Assembly (NCBI GenBank): GCA_014706295.1 | Contig: JACSVZ010000007.1 | Coordinates: 5,423,699-5,487,698 of the forward strand | Origin: Lycocorax pyrrhopterus obiensis | Taxonomy: Eukaryota > Chordata > Aves > Passeriformes > Paradisaeidae | DNA: 64,000 bases | Direction: 5' to 3' | Shown: positions 41,805 to 55,455 of the stretch, one piece after another | Layout of the letters: the number at the start of each line of letters is the position of its first letter | Numbering within the stretch: position 1 is the first letter of the stretch | The notes under the pieces: model-generated | Databases searched by the model: none | What the model saw: the letters and a program-made list of their open reading frames with translations, nothing else | What the model was told of the DNA's origin: nothing | Translations under genes and position numbers: made by a program

Positions 41805-44182
41805 ATTACGTAGCAGGATAATTAGGAATTAGCATGTGTCATTAGTGCCCCAGTACTCCACCCTGCCCGCGGAATGACTGTCCCACAGGGATGGTTGCTC
41901 ATGGAGTGGTGCCATGTGCCATTTGGGATACTCAATTTGTAGCCATGTAGTTGCCTTCCTGAAAGAACAACTTTGGGATTGCCTAAGACAAATTAGCACT
42001 AATTTTATTCCACTTAATCTCTCCACACACCACTGCTTTTGAGGTTATGATTATTAAGCATCTGCATATATGAAGCACCTTTTTTTCTTCGTGTGTCTGT
42101 CTGTAGGATCATTGTTTGGCTGTGTACAAATATCATCAAATGACTCCCCCAACCCTGTTCTCACATAGAGGTATCTGATATAAAATTAAAAAAGAAGCCC
42201 CCAAACTTAGTCTAATATTTAATTAACTAAATTGGATGGAGGTCATGCCCATATGTGGTTTCCTGTTCTGTAGCTATTTTTTAACACTTCAGCATTTTCA
42301 TTCTGTGTGTCCAGAGGACTGAGCTTGCGTGAGACCACTGACTCTCTCTTGCAGACTTGTATGGAATAATGCCAGTGAAATGCCCGTTCCAGCACTTTGT
42401 TAACCAATGTATATAGGTCATGTTCCTCCAAGATACAGAATCTGGATCAATGTAACCATTTCAAAAAAGGTGGTGTTACATGAGTGTGGAATACCAAGTG
42501 CATAACAGCAACCTCAGCCCTTCCCTCTCCTTTACTGACACAATGAGAATTCTAAGAGAAGTTAATTACTTTGTAATTAGTGCTGTTCTCTCTCCAGACA
42601 CAGGAGACCTGCAATTTCCTAGTTTGAGCATGGTCCTTGTTTTGGGTTTCCGTGGGTTTCTGATAGTGGGTGCCAGGCTGATGCTCAGGGGAGCCAGAGA
42701 CTGTGTGACAAAATGTGTACCTCTTGGAAAGCTCATGTGTTAGTTTGTGCCTGCTTAAGTATGGCAAAAAGCTGCTCTGCTTGGTGGTGGTTTATTTGTA
42801 CATCCCACCACTGTGCCTTGCACACGTGCATGCTCTCAGTCCTTGGTCATGAGTTGCATCGCTTTTGTATTTTAAATATGTATGAAATTGGATGTAACAT
42901 CTCGTTCTCCTTGCTGTTGTGCTTTGATGTTAGCTATGCTCTATAAGTTTAGAAAGATGTTTTCAAACATTTTTCCATTTTAATTTTTTTCTTGTGGCTT
43001 TACCTTAAGAGGTGGCTCTTTGTGAGACAAACTTAACATTTTGTCAAGCACATGATTTACCTGTTTTGAGGTAAAAGGCAGTACACAGGTCACTGTGTTC
43101 TAGCAAATCAAAAAGTACAGGTATTCTGTGGTTTGATGGCAGTCATTGGAGCAGATTCATTCTGCAGTTTTCAAGTTGCAGTGATGTAGCTTAATTTTTC
43201 TTCCGCATGAGACAGTGTCCATGTAGTTCCTCTTTAAGATTCTTGGAATGTTTTCTTTGAGTTTTTCATTAGAGAATAAAGATAAATCTCTGGGGTTTCT
43301 CTGTGTATGTTGCACCTCTAACTTTCCAGTGGTCGAGCTGTGAGGACAAGCGAAAGCACCTGTTTTGAAAATGAGCTGTGATCAGCTTGTTGGAGGGGAC
43401 ATTTGGTGTCCTGCACTTGCACTTCTGAAATAGGTAGTGCAAGAAACTCCTGCAATAAGAAATCTGATGTTTGCTGGATGGGTGTAATCTAGTGGAGATT
43501 TTTGGAAAAACTTCAGAGCTGACCTCTGAGCTTTTTTTGTTTGACTGATTGATGTGCATAAAGTGTGCCTTTGTCCCAGTACCACTGAACCTTCAAGTAC
43601 TTCAACCCAAATCTGACAGGAGATGAAAATCCCCAAGATGTCAGTGCCAGAGGTGTGAACAGCAGCTGCAGAGTAGAGAGGAAGATTCAAACTAGTGACT
43701 GCTGCAGGGTTAAAAGGAAGAAGTTGGTAGTTATTCTTGCTGTTCTGCAGTAGCTATTTGGCAAGTCAGTGTGTGCATAGCTCTGGACTAACTCAATAAT
43801 ATGTGTGTTGCCTTTGTATGCTATAGAAAACATAACAGAGGTCTAGGGTTGTTCATTGTTGTCTGGGGAGAGTAGTAGTGCAAATCTGAAAAAAACAGCA
43901 ACAGCGAAGTATAATTAGGTCCAGTGGTTGTTGATAAGCTTGTTTACATTTGTGTGGCATGACAGCAGATTCTCTTCTTCAGCAGAATGTGGCACAAAGA
44001 CTTGTGGAGTAACGTGCGAAAAGCTTCCTGACTTCTGAAGTGGAAATAGTTTCCTGATGTTGACTAAGAGCCTGTGTTCTTAGTTCTCTCTCCAGCTCAT
44101 TGCTCAATGCCTGCTTCTCATGACTAGCACTGCCACTGCAAGAGGAACAAAAAGCTCTGCAGACAGGGCAGGGAACTTTATT

Positions 44183-44298
44183 TAAAAAAAACAAGACAAA
44201 ACAGTCATACCCCCCCAAATGCAAACAAAAACCCTTCCACCCAGCAACCAAACAAAGCCACAAACCCCCAAAAGCAAAAGACATCCCCACCCAAAAGT
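44183..44298 (+). repeat. C/A-rich strand-asymmetric tract in intron 2
   Basis: About 115 bases start with a run of A and continue with aacaaaacc, ccccccaaatg, ccaaacaaagcc and similar words, with few G or T. It resembles the intron 1 tract at 27107-27238 in structure and strand. It is complementary in composition to the intron 1 G/T tract at 23051-23127. Confidence 0.85.
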
Positions 44299-45029
44299 GC
44301 ATTGGGGAATGAGAAGAGAGTGCATGCTTGGAATCATGTGAAGATAACTGTAAGTGTATACACCTGTACTTACAGGATTGCCTCCTCAGAGCAATGTATT
44401 GCTGTATTTAATTTTTCTTCTGTTATGTGCTTTGGTTAGGTTTTTAACCATCCCTTGAAGAAACAAATATTTTATAATGTCTTGCTTGCTTTAACTAGTA
44501 TGTAGTATCTTGTGTCAAACTTCTGTAGGTCTGAGCCTACGAGTAAATATCTGAAAAATTAAAATTAGCCCAGATTGTCCTAAAATACACTCTGGTGCTT
44601 GACATCTGAAATACTGTAATGTGGGATTCTTCACATACTTCTACTAAGCACAGTCCTTTAACTACAGCAGCTTGAGCAGGAAGGAACGGTACCTTATGCC
44701 TGTAAATTAACTTCAGTGGGAGTCATATTTACCTTATTGCTATAGCATAATTAGTTCTGTGGTTGGGGAGTTCTTCCACCACTTGGAAGTGTGTGGCTCT
44801 ACCAGGAGCAGTGGTCAGTCCTGCTCTGCCTCCTGGTAAACACACAAGGGTCAGCATCTCCCACCTCGGCCCTTGGGGTGTGGAATGCACCTGGAGAGGG
44901 TGTGTTGGAACAGCTCCCTGCTGCTCCAGGTCAGCAGCCCTCCGGCCAGAGTTGCTGGCTAATCTGTGTAATTATTTTGAGTATTTAAGTATCTGCAGTT
45001 AAGCAGCCAGGCTTTGCTGCCTTAATAAC

Positions 45030-45090
45030 ATCTTACGCAATGGGACCCTTCCCACGCTCCTGGCCGGCTCAAGGCGACGTGGCACGCTGG
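45030..45090. promoter_or_regulatory. CpG-containing bZIP motif cluster
   Basis: Within 60 bp of otherwise CpG-poor intron lie TTACGCAAT (45033-45041, a C/EBP or PAR-bZIP-type site) and GACGTGGCA (45076-45084, close to an ATF6/XBP1-type core), along with several other CpGs. Retained CpGs in an intron can mark a regulatory element. This is motif evidence only. Confidence 0.3.
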
Positions 45091-48000
45091 AATTTCAGTG
45101 TGCAAAAGAGGTGGGAGTGCAAAGGGAGTCACTGGAAAAGGATGATGTGCAATTAAGAATATTTTCTTTTGCAAGTAATTTTTTTTTTCTTAAATCTCTT
45201 GTACAACAGTTATTCCGTTTTTTGGTTTTTTTACATTGAATGAACTGTTACATATTGCTAGAGAACTGGTAGCTGAAAGGGATTGATACCCTGGGTGTTA
45301 ATTTATGATGTGGTTTAACACAGTCTTTTTTTATTGTTTGTCACACTTAGCTTTTGATTTAAACTGGATTTTAAGGAAAATATTTTAATTTTTTTACTTT
45401 TCATTTATAATCAAACGAAATTTCCAATTTGTTTTTTCTTTGTCATTAGTCATAGCCTTTTTTCTTTATTGGACTCAGGTGTGGCTTCTCTAAGAAAAAT
45501 GCAAAAAATTTCTTGTGCTTTGAAACCTGATTTGTGTTATTTGCAAAATTGGCAAATGCATGCTTAGGGATACTGTTTTTTGATACATTTTAAAATAATA
45601 AAAATAACTACTCGACACAGATTTCTGTGATCAACAAATATCTCAAGTAGACCTAGATGTCGTTAAAATGTAATGTCCTTTGTAAAGGGGGAATCTTCCT
45701 ATGCTCAGTCTCATTATTTTTCTTGTATCAAGCATAACCCATTCAGTAAAAGATGGGATGAGGCAGAGGGCTGCCTCTAATAACTTTGTGAAGAATGTAA
45801 ACCCAGCTCTGAATGATCAAAGATGCAGGCAGTGTCCAGTCTGCTGGTGACTGGTAGCAAATGCAAAGGCAAAGCAGCAAAGAAGGTGCATTTGTGTGTG
45901 GTTCCTTGTCTCCTAGCTGCTGGCAGGCTGAGCTCTCTAGCTTCTCTGGGTTGGACCTTTTGTCTGCTAGCACATTAAAAGTAGTTTTTTGTTGCTTCTT
46001 TTCTCTTCCTTTTTTTTTTTTTATTAATGACGTACTACACTGGCAAAATTGCGCAGTGAAGCTCCCCAGCCCAGTTCTGTTTTATGAAATAGGTTTTGTG
46101 TTTGTTGTGTGAGAAGGTCCTGATGAGGAGCTGCTGCGTGGTGCAACAGGCAATTTTATTGCATGAGTGACCAGTGCTTTGAAATGTGATCACTGGCTGC
46201 TGATGTTGCTGAGCCAGACAAGAGCCCAGGAAAATAGGGTAAATTGCGTTGGAAAGATGCTCTCATGAAATTTTCCGAGCAGCCCTGTGTCAGTACAGTA
46301 GGGTAGTACTTTTTGCCAGTACAGAATGCGGAAACTGTAACTTGCTTTCTGAGTCCTTTGTGCAGCCAGCACATTGGCCTGTCCTGTCCCTAACAAACAT
46401 GTTTTCTTTGGATTGTGTTCCCTTTGTACTTTAACCTTTTTGGTTATTCCCCTTTGGCCCTTCATAGGGGTGTTTTGGGGCCCTTCATTAGGAAGGCCTG
46501 TGTTCTGTCTCCCACCCGGCGTTATCAACATCAGGAAACAGAGAGTGTTGTTGGGAGACGAGGAAGGAAGTTAGACTTCAAAATTCCCCAGTTTGGAACC
46601 AGTTAGGTTTTTTTATTGTTTTTGTTCCTGTTCCTAAGCCTAACTTTAAAATAAATTCCCTTTATGTGAAGTACAGTAGTAACAAACGGTGACGCCACTT
46701 TCAGGGTTTTTTTTTGAGTTTCTTTCTGACTTTAGTTAGACGCTGCAAATGGAAATGAGATTAAAAAAAAATGAGGGTTCTGCTTGTATTGTCATGGTTC
46801 CCAATGATTCCATGAAAGCAGAGAAGTCAGAAATTCCTCTTCCTTGTTTACCTCTGTGTTACCATCCCACAGAAATGTGAGGGTGAGAGCTCTGCAAAGG
46901 TGAGAGGTGCAGGATGGGGCGCGTTTTCCAGTGGCATTACCCTGAATGCAAGTTTGTGCAGGAAAGGTTATCTTGAAGAAGGTTTTTTCTGTTCTTTCCT
47001 ATCTAACAGCTCTGTGTAAAATTTGTGTATTGTGTGTGCTAAGAAAGGGGTGGAGAAAGTGAGTGTGCGTATCTGAGGGTTGCTTTTGATAAGAAAAATG
47101 TAAACATTTTCATGAGAAGTATTTGCTAAGAATGCAGAGCTGGATTTGCTTTCCCTAGAAAACATCTGAGAGTTGAGTTCCAGGCGATAGTCAATTTTCA
47201 CAGCATCAAAATGGAATTGTTTTTAAACTAAAAAAAAAACCCCACCAATGTTGAAAATCAGATGTTAGGTTCTTGGTTGGCTGCAAAATGTATTTAACCT
47301 TCCAACCTGTGACTGATGTATGGTCTAATTTCATTGGAACAGGTAATCCTGTGTCATGCATCTCTTGAATGTTCTTTGCAGCGGTTTTTTTTAGAGCACT
47401 TTGGGAACAAATTCATGATGAGCTTGGTGTAATAGTTGCACACAGGATAAAGAAAATAGCTTATAGGTTTGTTCTGGAAATGATGACTTGACAGTAGCCT
47501 CCGGCAGCGGAATTTAGCTATCAATAGTGTGTTAATCCAGTTAAGCAGAGAGCCTTTCATAGGGAAATAAGAGTCATGTGTTCTAGCTAAATAATTACCT
47601 TTAAAGTAATCATGCAAACTTGTAAACATTGTCTCGATATTTTGGTGATTTCTTTTTTTGACACAGTTATGACACAGCAATAACTTCTTATTGAAGCAGT
47701 GGCACATGCAGTGGCTTTGGATGGTATTTATTTCAGAACATTCTTATCTAAAGCTGTGTTGATATGTGTAAGCACTGACTTCATCAGCTAGTTTCTGCCT
47801 GTTCCTGTTTACTGTTTAGAAAATGCCAAATATGTGACAATTGTAATTCAGCTTGTGTTTGTTCACCAGTTTTAAATCATAGCAAACTTGCATTGATGAT
47901 TTGGAGAAGTTTATGAAGCCAGTCCTTTGTTTTACCTGGTTAGTAGGTGTTCCCAGGGGTCAGTTTTCACCCTAGAGATTCCCCTGGACACAGTTCAGCT

Positions 48001-49178
48001 CCCATCCTCTTCCCCCTCCGGGGGTGGGGTGATGAAATCACCTAGGAGGAAGAAGAGCAGGTTAAATGCATGATGACTTCCTTCAGTTAACTCCTGGTGG
48101 AACTTTAGTCTCTCAGTTCATAGATTTTTAACTTTTTTATTTTCCATGCTGAATAGCAAAACAAACAAACCTATGATTTCACTTGTCTCTCATTTCAGTG
48201 GGTATACTGGCACCAGTGGGGCATAAGAAATACACCACACGGTGAGGTATGTGCTTATTCTGTAGAACAAAGCCTATTTTTGGTAGTCCTCTTAAATTTG
48301 GTAGAGCTGTTAAGAGCGTGCTGTGTTAAGATTGCCACGCCATTCTTTATTGAGAGGTGCTGCTACAGAGTCCTTAACTCTTGCAGATGTAAGGTATTTA
48401 AGCACAATTGTTTTGTTTCAGATGTTTGAGGCTGGTTGTAGGCTTTTTTCTTTTTCTGCTGATGCAACTGTAATCACTCAAAATTGAACACCCCCTCCCC
48501 TGACCTTGGCAGATAAAGGCTCAGGATGCTTGTTAGCTTGGTTGGTTGGTGTTCCTGGTGTTCCTGATAGTTTACCATGCTGCTTTGAGGTTGGAAAGAT
48601 GATGCAATCTAGTGAGTGGCAACATGTCATCTGCTAGAGTTCATGCCAACTTAAAATGAAATCAGGGAAATGCAATTGAGTCTATTTTCGTCTTGTTTAA
48701 AATAATAAAAATGATTCAGAAACGGGTCTGGCATCTTTGAGGAACCTTCACACCTATAGTTTTATAAATCATGTAAACCTGTTTACATCAGGTTTGACTG
48801 CTGCAGCTCCATAAATATGTTGCATAGTTACGGTTTTAAATTGCAAAAATGATCACTTCTTATTCTATGGAGCTGTAACCACCTTTGGGAACGCACTTAG
48901 TAATCGTAGTGCTACAAGAGGCTTAATAAGCCTTAAAGTGAACACTGTAATGCTACATTGGCCATCCTTAGAGAACAGGAAAAGGTAGCAGAATGTAATG
49001 TTCTCTGTTTTGTAACAGGGCCATCTTGCCTTTTATTTCCAGGGACACTTGTTTGAGGTCGCTAAGGTAAAGGCTTGTTTCCTTGGTACCTCACCAAAGC
49101 AGCTTTCTGTCTTTAGGTACTTACAGTACCCTACCAAGGCTTGATAAGTCAGTGACATAGTTTTTGTAGACTTTAATG

Positions 49179-49200
49179 ATTTTCATCTTCAGATGAAAAT
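49179..49200. repeat. 10-bp perfect inverted repeat with 2-base centre
   Basis: ATTTTCATCT and AGATGAAAAT are separated by only TC. This is a near-complete 22-bp palindrome that could form a cruciform or a short hairpin. Confidence 0.9.
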
Positions 49201-49359
49201 TTATTTCGAAAATGCATCTTTGGGGATTTTTTTTGGATGTCTGCTGGATTTTATGTCTTTCTCAGTTGGTTATTTTTATTTATGTTTATAAAAAATCTGT
49301 AATCTTAAATTATAGTACAAACTGATTTGCCTAAAGCCATTTGCAGTGTCAGAGACAGA

Positions 49360-49378
49360 AAATAATAATAATAATAAA
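49360..49378 (+). repeat. (AAT)n microsatellite
   Basis: About six AAT units in intron 2. Confidence 0.9.
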
Positions 49379-52300
49379 GAGTTTGTCTAGTTCTGAAATC
49401 ACTAATGAAAATACTTGTATTTATCATTATGCTCTAATGGACTCTTCCTCATAAGGTTATGTTACCAGGCTCTAAATCTCTTCTATTTTGATTTTGATGT
49501 AGATCTGATACTGTTCTTGTTTCCAGCTATTTATTCTCAAGAGGCTATTTCTGTATAAGGCTTCAAGTATTCCAGCATCTCAGCAATTGTCTGATAATGG
49601 ATAATTTTGCTGCTCCTTTCCCAGCATCATCATTAACATATATGTTGTTTACAGAGCCTTGTCAAGGCTGTTTGACAGCAGCTCTTCCTGGGTAATTGTA
49701 AACAAATTTGTAAGTCTGTCTTGGCAGTGGGATTACTGCCAAGGATTTATTTAGTATATTGGCCTGCTTGTGGTAGTTTATGCTACCCTATTCATGGATA
49801 ATATAATTTCTTATTCTTGTGTAGTCAATGCTCTTTACTGCTGTCAATCTTAAAATTGCCATTTTGCGAGGCAGACATTCAGGAAACCTGATTATGGGGA
49901 AAATCATGTTACACAAAAATCCCACTGAGCTGTTGATGGTGATCCTGTCTGATTTCACCTGTAAGCTTCGGTCAATGTCAGGGACCCAAAAGAACTACAG
50001 GAACTTAATGAGTATAGAAGAAAACCACAAAGATTTCCCCCACCAGCTGAAGTGTGTATGTAGGGACTGCTCAGGCTGCAGGCAGCAAAGTAGGACATTG
50101 CTGAAATGAAGCTGGAGTTGGCTGCTTTTGGGAGGTGTTTTTTCCTTTCAATAAGACTTGTTTTTCCCTCCCTATTTTAGCATATGCAGGTTACACTTAG
50201 GCTTGTCGGTTGACTTCCTCCTAAAAGTGAAAAGCACACTGTAAAACTGCCAGAAAACTTAATGGACTTGACTCAAAAGGAAATATTAACTCTGTTAACA
50301 AAGACACAGAAGGCCATGCTGGGAGCCTTACTAAAAAGCAATGACATAATGCAGGGCTGGCCTTTGAAAGTTTGTCCTATCAATTTGTGGTGTGACAACA
50401 TAACCTAAAAATAGTTGCTGGGACTAAGAAAAAGTAGCGCTTTGATTTGAGGGTTTTTTTTTTCCCCCCGTGGAAAATTCATATATGCTGGAAACAAAAC
50501 AATGTGGAATTCTACACATCTCCAAGGAAATCACAGATACCTTTTTAGTAGAGATTTGCCAACTGGACTTTAGTTTTCCTCTTTGCAAGGAGCAGGAGTT
50601 CCCGGTAAATACTCCCACTATGCAGACTCCCACAATACTGTAGCCTTTAGGGCAGTGTTCAGGGTTTGGCCATCACATGCAAAATAGTCCAACTTCACAA
50701 TTACTTTATTTTTGCAATTTTTGTTAGTTGTTGGTGCTTTGAATAAATTTTTAGTTGGCATTGTTTTGGTTTTGTATTTTGGTACAGGTCATTTGAAAGT
50801 TGAACCCAGAATATCTCCCTGGCCTAGTATGGTCCTTAGATGGATTATGGGCTTTATATGGTGCATATTTCTATTCTCTGTTCAGGACATATTTGAGAGT
50901 GTTTCATAATCTTTATTGGTATTCTATTAATGCATGTTTAATAGTTCAAATGAAATGACAGTTGTGTTCTTGAAATAAGTATTGCAATTATTTTTTAAAG
51001 TCCAGGAAATGTTTATCGCCCCTCACACTTTTCCAGCAAAGCCTTGTGGGGCCTTGTGAAATTCTGTATAATTCTTTCTCTGCACTCTGAGAAGAGCAGG
51101 CAGAAGATAACTTACCTTTCCTTTTCCTCTTGGAGACAAAAGTTCTTCAGCCCCAGCCCAGGGCACTGAGCAGTCCGTGTGCTTCAGCCCAATTGGAGCA
51201 GTAGCTCTTCTGTAAATGAGGGGAAAATTCCCTGTCTATTTGATCCTTGTTGCTTCTGTTATTATTGTCAACAAGTGTGCCTTTTCCTACCATGAGCGTC
51301 TGTCTATATTGGGAACAGAATGAAGTTTTTAGCCATAACTAATGAGCTACTTGCAATTATTAGTGTCCTGGACCAGACTCAAAGGATTCACTCAGATGAA
51401 AGGCTCCCATTATTATCCAGTTATTATCTAGATCTCATTTTTATCTTTTTTTTTTTCTTTAAACTGCACTACCTGTTTTTAACCTTTCTTTGCTTACAGC
51501 AGAATTTTAACATACAGCGTGATTGAAAAGAATTCCCAGTATAATCTGGTTACCCTGACTTCTTCTTCTGGTGTGGTGGTGGAGGGTCTGGGTTTTAGTA
51601 TTATATATCAGGCAAGAACTGCTTTAAAAATATCAGCATTTATGTAGTGAGAAGAAGAAGTGGAAAAAATCCCTACCCTGTGTTTGGGTAGATGCATTTT
51701 TGAATGTAAATTTACTTTAAAAGTCTTTGCAAAGCAGGGCTTGCAGAAATGCTGGGGCTCTTTGCTGTAGTTGCGTTCCTGTTGTAGCATGTTGTCAGGG
51801 TCTGACGTGACATCAATTCTGAATGTAATAGATACATAGTTAAGCAGTTTATTTTAGGATCCAAAACTCTTCTAAGAATAGATAGGCTCTCCTTTCAACA
51901 GGAAAGGACAAATAAACTAAAATGGACTAATAGGGAAGGAAAAATAGGAAAAAAACAGAGAGGAAAAAGCATCTGAGAAGAACAATAAGAAGGAAAAACC
52001 AGCAGCCTTGTGCTGGTGGGGTTCAAGGCTGGGGTGAAACATTTGGAAGGGACCATTGCATACGGATTCTTTCAGCACACTGGTGTAATGGGAAGCAGGT
52101 GATGGGGTGTGCTGGAAGGCTGAGGTCTTACAGTCTAGCCTACCAAAATAGACTTGTGTGGTTTTCCTCAGGAGCAGTCCATAGGTTAAATTCATCAGGG
52201 AGGGGGAAAAATAGCCTTTTAAATCTTCTAAAGTAATATCTTAGCTTTGTCAGAACATTGGCAGGTGCTTTTCTGTAGTGCCCCAAAGCTGAGGCGCTGC

Positions 52301-53650
52301 TGTATTTCCCTATGGTTGTGTTAGTGGGATCACTGAGCAGTGGGTAAGGATGGGACCTGTTGTGGTGGTGTCGTGTTTACACCACGAGTCTAATCTTAGA
52401 AATTTGTATGGGAAAAACTCGCCAAGTCAGCCAGTTGGTTCACTTGCCAGAGCAGCATAAATACTACAGCAGTACTCAAATTAAAATTAAGGTTGTTAAG
52501 TGTTGGTGTGTACTGTGTGTTGGGTGTATTTTTCTGCAGTGTTCTATGGAAGTTACAGATTCCCACAGGACGTTGAGCCCGAGATGTAACTGTTGGGTAT
52601 GAATCCAGCAGAACGTTTAGTACCTAGAAACATTTAAAAATATTTTTATTCACCAAAAGGTCTCTACTAGTGTAACCTTGAGAAAGCAGATTTAATTTCA
52701 TGTGTGTTAATTCATCTGCCCCAGTTACTGCTCCGTAGGTTTTCTGTCATAACTTTCATTTTACTATTCTTTCTAATTTTTTGTGTTTAATTTAGCAGCT
52801 GGCATAGGTACTAAGTGTTTAGGTAACACTTTCTATAGGGGAGTATTCAAAGTGAAATGGATTCTGGTGTTCCATTTATTTACTGAACAGGACATGAATC
52901 TCCAGTGTGAAGCTGTGGCATCAATACATGACATTTTGCAAGACACTACTGTTTAAATTGTATGTGCTTTGAATATTTGAGTTCTACGTGATCACATTGC
53001 TGTTAATAGATAATTTTTAAAAAAATACTAGTTTCTCCTACAAGTCTGTTGCTTGTTTGTCTTTCAAAATTAAACAGCTTTAACAAGCCCACTGTCTCTA
53101 TTTAGACTGATGTCATGTTGTCAGTGTTGCATCTCGATTTGACAATGTTTTTATAATCTAGTATCACTACATAAATTATCTGTAATGAAAATATGGATTT
53201 TTTTCTAAGATTGCAAATTTTTTTTGGTGTTAATTTTTGGTGAGCTTTCTATAATTTAAACAATGTCATTTTAAGTCAAAATTTACCAGTTTGAGTTGCA
53301 AAATTTCACCAGAATATCACTTTGCATCACCCAGATGGGCATGTATCAGCAGTTTAAAGAATCCTTTTCACAATGGACGAGGATGTGAGCAGATTTTCTT
53401 ACTCTGTAGAGTATCTGTGTGATGTGTTCATCTCCAGTGCAGTGTGCCTGCCTGGAGAACTGCTGTGCAACAGCTTTATGCTGGAAAATGATTTTGTATA
53501 GTTCAGTAGTTTCATGGTTTATTGAACTCTTGGGCTGAGCTGCAGACCTGCAGCAGGCAGGTGTGTTGTTGCCCTGTGTTGGAGGGCAAACTCTTTTACA
53601 AGTGTTGCTGAAGAATGAAAGAAATTTTCCTTTGTATCTTCAGATTGGAA

Positions 53651-53743
53651 TTTTCTTTGGTATTGTTTTGGGGTTTGTTTGGGTTTTTTTTTTTTGTGTG
53701 TGTTTTGGTTTGGTTTGGTTTTGGTTTTTTGGTTTTGTTTTTC
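53651..53743 (+). repeat. G/T-only tract with TTTGG units in intron 2
   Basis: More than 90 bases contain almost only G and T, including four to five consecutive (T)TTTGG units. The reverse complement reads as CCAAA repeats, very like the C/A tract of intron 1 at 27107-27238. Confidence 0.88.
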
Positions 53744-55436
53744 TTAATAGCTGGTTAAAATAAAGTAATATGTTATGATTCACGTGATTCTTGACATAAC
53801 ATCAACATCCTTGTGTTCTCTGTTTTTTTACCTGGACTATGCCAGTAACAGAGGCCCTCATGCTAATCAGTGATTTTAGAAACTAATTCCTCTTTCCCTT
53901 GCCCTGTGTCTGCTGGTGATTTTTACAGCAGGATCTGACTGCTTGCTTCTTTAGCACCACCGTAACTTTGTACCCTCAGTCCATTTGTAGGACTGTTGTC
54001 ATCAAGGGTTAAAGCATAAAAAGCCTTTGCACAACACTGATGTAATTACAATGCCTTGTCATTCTTGACAAGGATGCTACAAGCCAATACTGCTGTGCTT
54101 CTTACTCTTGTGTAGAAACTCTCTACGTGTTCTTCAGCTGATGTGTTCGGGCACTGCAGGTCCATGTAGTCCCTTAGAGAGTTAGAAACTGTTATTCCCA
54201 CGGAATCAACAATAACAAAGTAAAGGGGGGGGAATTAAGTTCTAACATGTCTGATCTTTGAGGCCTTGAAACATCCCACGCTGTGCTCTTCTCTTGTCCT
54301 CCTGCAGAGCTGGAAATCTGTGTTTGATCCTCTCCTTGGGTGGAGGTCAGCTCGTGGTTGCCAACAGCTCCACTGCTTGGCCTTCCACAGCTACTTGTGC
54401 TTGCCTTGACTGCAATCACTATTCCAAACAGGATCGTTTCAAGGCTGGTTTTCTTCAAAAACAGTCTGGACAATTCACCAGCTCATCTCAGGGGTTTGTT
54501 TTGTACAAAAACTCTGTACAAGATTTTGGATGTTTTCCTTTTCTGGGCAGAGGCAATGTCCGTGTGACCATCTCTTGCAACCTTGGAGCAGTGCGAGGAT
54601 AAAGCATTTCAGGGTCGTCCCACAGTTAGGAGGAAATTGTACGAGGACACAAAGGGTGTTCTCAAAATTCAGTTATTGGTAAGTAACCTCATTGGACACT
54701 TAAAATATATTGACACTTTGCTATCTAAAATGTAAATGTATTAGATAGCAGACTTTATTTATCAATAAAGCATCTGAAGAGTTTCTCTCTACACCATTTT
54801 GTTCATTGTACTGCTACATCAGTATCTACTTTGCTTAATTTTCATGTAATTCAAAAACTGCTGAATGTATCGAGTATATAAATAAATCCCTTGGTAAGTC
54901 TTTTCAAGGAAAATCAAAATCCTGAAAAGGCAGAAGCATAAACATCTCCTGGTTTTAATAAAATCAACTCCTAATTTCATGAGAGATTGTGGATAGCTGG
55001 AAAAGAGTCTGCTGAAATCACTTGTTTTATTATTCTCATCTGAATAAATCAGACAGGAATAACTAAATAATGATTATCTTCAGTATTTTTGGTAAGTGGT
55101 AAGAGAAGGTATATTAGGTCAAAATTTGTGCTTGCTCTTTCAAAATGAAATTGTTTTTCAGTATCAGGAAAAAGATCTAGGATAGTTTGTGATTTTTTTA
55201 TTGTTTGAGGAAATTACCTAGGATTTATTTTTCTGTCTCATTTAATTTCTTGTTGAATTTTCTTTTCCCCATTCAGTCATGAGCCGTAAGCTCTAAAGAA
55301 TTTTTTTTGCAGTGATTGCTTCTTTTTTTAAGTAGTCACATATGTGGGCCGCTTTCTATATAAGATTTTTAAATCCTTCTCTAGGGCAGATCAGGGTTCC
55401 AAGTTAAACTGGCAGCTGCATGTCAGTCTTGTATGT

Positions 55437-55455
55437 TATATATATATATATATAT
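55437..55455. repeat. (TA)n microsatellite
   Basis: Nine to ten TA units in intron 2. Confidence 0.95.
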
